A stretch of 64,000 nt of DNA from Methanomassiliicoccaceae archaeon (GTDB taxonomy: Archaea; Thermoplasmatota; Thermoplasmata; Methanomassiliicoccales; Methanomethylophilaceae). The translations under genes were made by a program, and so were the position numbers. The stretch lies in assembly GCA_031285205.1 (NCBI GenBank), contig JAITWO010000019.1, positions 1 through 64,000 of the forward strand, read 5' to 3'. Below are positions 61,442 to 64,000 of this stretch, one piece after another (within the stretch, counting starts at the first letter, position 1; each line of letters starts with the position of its first letter). Below the pieces are notes generated by a model. It did no database searches and was not told the origin of the DNA. It worked only from the letters and a program-made list of their open reading frames with translations.

Positions 61442-63370
61442 ATGAAGAAAGAGATGAGCGCATTCGATGTCCGTGCCGTCGTGAAGGAGATGACTTTCCT
61501 CGAAGATGCGCATATGGATAAGATATTCCATTGGGGTGCAGGGAACGTGCTCTTCAGGATCAACGTCCAGGGGCAAGGAAAGAAGGAGCTGTTCTTCAAG
61601 GATAAGAAGTGGCTGTACATGCCTTCCGAGAAACCGGAGACCCCTGCGGCACCGACATCCTTTGCCTCTTATCTGAGAAAATATGTTGACAACGCACGTA
61701 TCGGCAAGATAACACAGGCTGGTTTTGACAGAATAGTCATCCTCGAGTTATTGAAATCGGACGCATCATATCAACTGATATTCGAGATGTTCGGAGGCGG
61801 GAACGTGCTTTTGGTACTCGACGGGAAGATAATGAACTGTCTGATCCACAAAGTAAGAAGGGACAGGACCGTGAGGCCCGGGGAAGATTACGTGATGCCC
61901 CGCTCCCGTTTCGATCCGACAGGATCGACGATCGATCACTTCCGGCAGTTGCTGATGTCCTCGGCAACGGACCTTGTCAGAACATTGGCGATGGATGCTA
62001 ACCTTGGAGGGCAGTATGCAGAGGAGATGTGCAAGCGCACAGGCATACGTAAGAACACCAAACCGTCGGAGCTGAAAGAAGGTCAGATATCAGAGCTGTA
62101 TGATGCTATGAACGGTATCGTCTCTTCCGCCCTTTCATCAACGAATGCGGTGATGTACAAGGACGGCGACGGCATCGTTGACATTGCACCGGCGGACCTT
62201 CAGATATACGGCTCATACGAGAAACATATCTTCGATTCTGTGTCAGCGGCGATAGACCATCTGATCACGACGGCGAAAGAAGAGGAGGAAGAGGAGTTCG
62301 TTGACCCGGAGACCGAGAAGCTGCAGAGGAGGGTGGACCGTCAGAGAGAGACGATAGAAGAGTACCGCACGGAAGCCGGCGACCTGAAGATACGTGCCGA
62401 TTCGGTCTATTCGAATTATCAGAAAGTTAATGAGTTGTTGGAAGTACTTGCGGTGCAGTCAAAGAGGCTCGGCTGGGACAAGCTGAAGGAAGGGGCCATG
62501 AAGATACCTTTCGTCTCTTCCGTGGATCCGTCAAAGAGTCTTGTGACCGCGGATCTGGACGGGCTGAAGGTAACGTTGGATTACACGAAGGGCATTGATG
62601 CCAACGCCTCCGACATCTATCAAAAGGGGAAGGACATCAACGATAAGGCAACGAGGGCGGCTGCGGCACTGAAGGACAGCGAAGAACAGTTGGAGCGGAG
62701 GATGAAGGGCGCCGCCAAAGCCAAAGCCATAGCGCAGTCCCGCGCTGCACCGACGAAACAGTTCTGGTTCGAGAGGTATAAATGGTTCATCACCTCGAAC
62801 AACCTTCTGGTACTGGCTGGAAGGGACGCCCGTACCAACGACAACGTGGTTAAAAAACACCTTAAGGATCAGGATGTCTACGTGCATGCGGACGTCCACG
62901 GTGCGCCTTCAGTCATCATAAAAGGAGGTGCGGCGGCGAAAGAGGATGACCTCAGGGAAGCTTGCATATTCGCGCTGACGCAATCGAAGGCGTGGTCATC
63001 GTCCGTCCCCGAAGGAAGTGCCTTCTGGGTGTTCCCGGACCAGGTGAGCAAGACGCCGCAGGCAGGCGAGTTCCTTCCGAAGGGTGCGTTCGTGATACGC
63101 GGCAAAAGGAATTACGAATATCATCTGCCGATAAAGCTGGCCGTTGGCGAGATGACCTACGAGAAAACGAGGAAGGTCATGTGCGGCCCGGTCGATGTCG
63201 TCGCAAAGATCTCACAGAAATATGTGACCATCTCTCCGACCAAGACCAAAGGCGGTAAAAAGACGGCAGAGCTTGCGAAATTATTCAGCGTGCCGGAGGA
63301 GGAGATCGCCAGGATCGCCCCTCCCGGAGAGTTCGATGTCACGAACAAAGTGTGGCCGGAAGATACGTGA
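61442..63370 (+). CDS. rqcH: Ribosome quality-control factor RqcH (NEMF/Rqc2 family)
   Basis: The 642-residue protein has the NFACT layout: N-terminal NFACT-N domain with the Asp-Arg pair at residues 96-97 (GFDR) needed for tRNA-dependent tailing, a helix-hairpin-helix middle, a coiled coil (about 280-345) and an NFACT-R domain with FWFERYKWFITSNNLLVLAGRDARTND. It binds stalled large subunits and adds C-terminal alanine/threonine tails in relatives. The DR pair suggests that tailing is possible here. Confidence 0.93.
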   Translation: MKKEMSAFDVRAVVKEMTFLEDAHMDKIFHWGAGNVLFRINVQGQGKKELFFKDKKWLYMPSEKPETPAAPTSFASYLRKYVDNARIGKITQAGFDRIVILELLKSDASYQLIFEMFGGGNVLLVLDGKIMNCLIHKVRRDRTVRPGEDYVMPRSRFDPTGSTIDHFRQLLMSSATDLVRTLAMDANLGGQYAEEMCKRTGIRKNTKPSELKEGQISELYDAMNGIVSSALSSTNAVMYKDGDGIVDIAPADLQIYGSYEKHIFDSVSAAIDHLITTAKEEEEEEFVDPETEKLQRRVDRQRETIEEYRTEAGDLKIRADSVYSNYQKVNELLEVLAVQSKRLGWDKLKEGAMKIPFVSSVDPSKSLVTADLDGLKVTLDYTKGIDANASDIYQKGKDINDKATRAAAALKDSEEQLERRMKGAAKAKAIAQSRAAPTKQFWFERYKWFITSNNLLVLAGRDARTNDNVVKKHLKDQDVYVHADVHGAPSVIIKGGAAAKEDDLREACIFALTQSKAWSSSVPEGSAFWVFPDQVSKTPQAGEFLPKGAFVIRGKRNYEYHLPIKLAVGEMTYEKTRKVMCGPVDVVAKISQKYVTISPTKTKGGKKTAELAKLFSVPEEEIARIAPPGEFDVTNKVWPEDT

Positions 63371-63446
63371 GATGATACGATGCCTCCTTCTATTTCTGAG
63401 TCACTGTCCGGACATACTTATGTACGGCGCATGCGAACGATACTGA

Positions 63447-63845
63447 TCATTCTGACCAGTCATCGGTGTGGAGGCCCTTGACGTGAGAGAATCCTTTGTC
63501 ACATGTTACCAATATGCCTCCGCGAGACATCGCTGTCGCCGCAATTAGGAGATCATTGCATCCTATCGCCCTTCCCTTCGCTTCCAGCTCCGCTTTTATT
63601 TTCCCGTAGACTGAGGAAGCGAGCGCGTCAAACGGTATTATCTCATACGGTTTGACGAAGTTGGTTATATCGTTCATTCTACGTTCGAAGTTGTTACACT
63701 TATGCGCCCCGTGGATAAGTTCTGCCAAGGTCACAGAAGGGATCTTGATATATTCTGCATGGGTGCCCATTATCGCGTCTATGATGTGCCGATTATTCGT
63801 ATCGAATGCCGCCACTACTATGCTTGTGTCGAGAAAAAATGCCAT
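63447..63845 (-). CDS. VapC-type PIN-domain toxin
   Basis: The 132-residue PIN-domain ribonuclease has its acidic residues in FFLDTSIVVAAFD (D6), TLAELIHG (Glu), CNDLLIAATA (Asp) and CDKGFS (Asp). VapC toxins cut tRNA or rRNA. ATG 63845 has GGAGGTGA five bases upstream and overlaps nothing; GTG 63854 is in frame. The upstream gene is the VapB-like antitoxin, so this is a toxin-antitoxin pair at the right edge. Confidence 0.88.
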   Translation of the reverse strand: MAFFLDTSIVVAAFDTNNRHIIDAIMGTHAEYIKIPSVTLAELIHGAHKCNNFERRMNDITNFVKPYEIIPFDALASSVYGKIKAELEAKGRAIGCNDLLIAATAMSRGGILVTCDKGFSHVKGLHTDDWSE

Positions 63846-63850
63846 TCGGT

Positions 63851-64000
63851 TCACCTCCGATCATCCTGGTCGAACGGTATGTCCTCGGGGTTACCCATCG
63901 GTTCATCTGCCCATGAACCGAAGAGATTGATGTAATCATCGGGGCGCTCGCCCTTGTGACCCTCCCTGATCATATCGGCTACGTAGCTTGACAGGGACAC
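63851..64000 (-). CDS. VapB-like antitoxin, N-terminus beyond the window
   Basis: The last 49 codons on the minus strand, from the edge to a TGA at 63851-63853, read SLSSYVADMIREGHKGE... and end in acidic, Asp-rich DQDDRR. A short DNA-binding helix followed by an acidic toxin-wrapping tail is typical of VapB. The stop lies five bases before the vapC ATG. The start is cut off by the window edge, so the DNA-binding class cannot be named. Confidence 0.7.
   Translation of the reverse strand: MSLSSYVADMIREGHKGERPDDYINLFGSWADEPMGNPEDIPFDQDDRR

Noticed and set aside
1-64000. CRISPR arrays, insertion sequences, rRNA genes, replication origin
   Set aside because: No regularly spaced repeats, transposase frames, rRNA-like stretches or origin-type repeat clusters were noticed in this reading.

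Overview
This window looks like a chromosomal segment of a methanogenic archaeon of the class Thermoplasmata, most probably order Methanomassiliicoccales. Seen in the sequence: archaeal information-processing genes (Csl4, Nob1, PCNA, transcription factor S, thermosome, Taw2), isoprenoid-lipid genes (prenyl synthase, two geranylgeranyl reductases), methanogenesis marker 11, an HdrB/HdrC pair, and a 12-gene F420H2-dehydrogenase-like (Fpo) operon without an electron-input subunit. The Fpo layout and the very rare use of TAG as a stop (3 of about 66 genes, counted by hand) fit that order, whose members decode TAG as pyrrolysine. The genus is not assigned.

Layout. 1-4.5 kb: glutamate-synthase-like enzyme, METTL5-type methyltransferase, Csl4, ThiI-like protein, Nob1. 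4.5-6.5 kb: lipid genes. 6.6-17 kb: fpoABCDHIJ1J2KLMN on the minus strand. 17-23 kb: proC, then a minus-strand operon folD-kptA-mmp11-uppS-radical SAM. 23-28 kb: AMP/RuBisCO operon (ribose-1,5-bisphosphate isomerase, form III RuBisCO, AMP phosphorylase, NodB-type deacetylase) and an RNase III. 28-36 kb: a Cys-containing orphan, then a minus-strand operon TFS-PCNA-transketolase N-transketolase C-transaldolase-reductase-Taw2. 36-42 kb: beta-CASP nuclease, nadC, hdrC-hdrB, small zinc protein, interrupted purH. 42-44.5 kb: tRNA-Ser, a tandem-repeat orphan and two small membrane proteins. 44.5-50 kb: grpE-dnaK-dnaJ and the thermosome. 50-64 kb: purL, mixed accessory genes, tRNA-Arg, an ArsB-like carrier, a surface protein, hypE, tRNA-Thr, RqcH and a VapBC pair cut by the right edge.

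How the genes work together. Fpo with HdrBC is the energy-conserving, thiol/disulfide side of methanogenesis. The AMP/RuBisCO operon together with transketolase and transaldolase forms a pentose and nucleoside recycling block. FolD, PurH and PurL belong to folate-dependent purine synthesis. GrpE/DnaK/DnaJ, thermosome and RqcH form a protein-quality block.

The strongest lead is an in-frame TAG at codon 222 of dnaK, at a position where bacterial DnaK has lysine. The gene is otherwise complete, so pyrrolysine insertion in a general chaperone is possible. purH carries two further in-frame stops: an early TAG after a well-placed leaderless ATG, and an internal TAA. Many genes here have a TATA-like box 25-28 bases before the start codon, suggesting that leaderless mRNAs are common; this was used to choose several starts.
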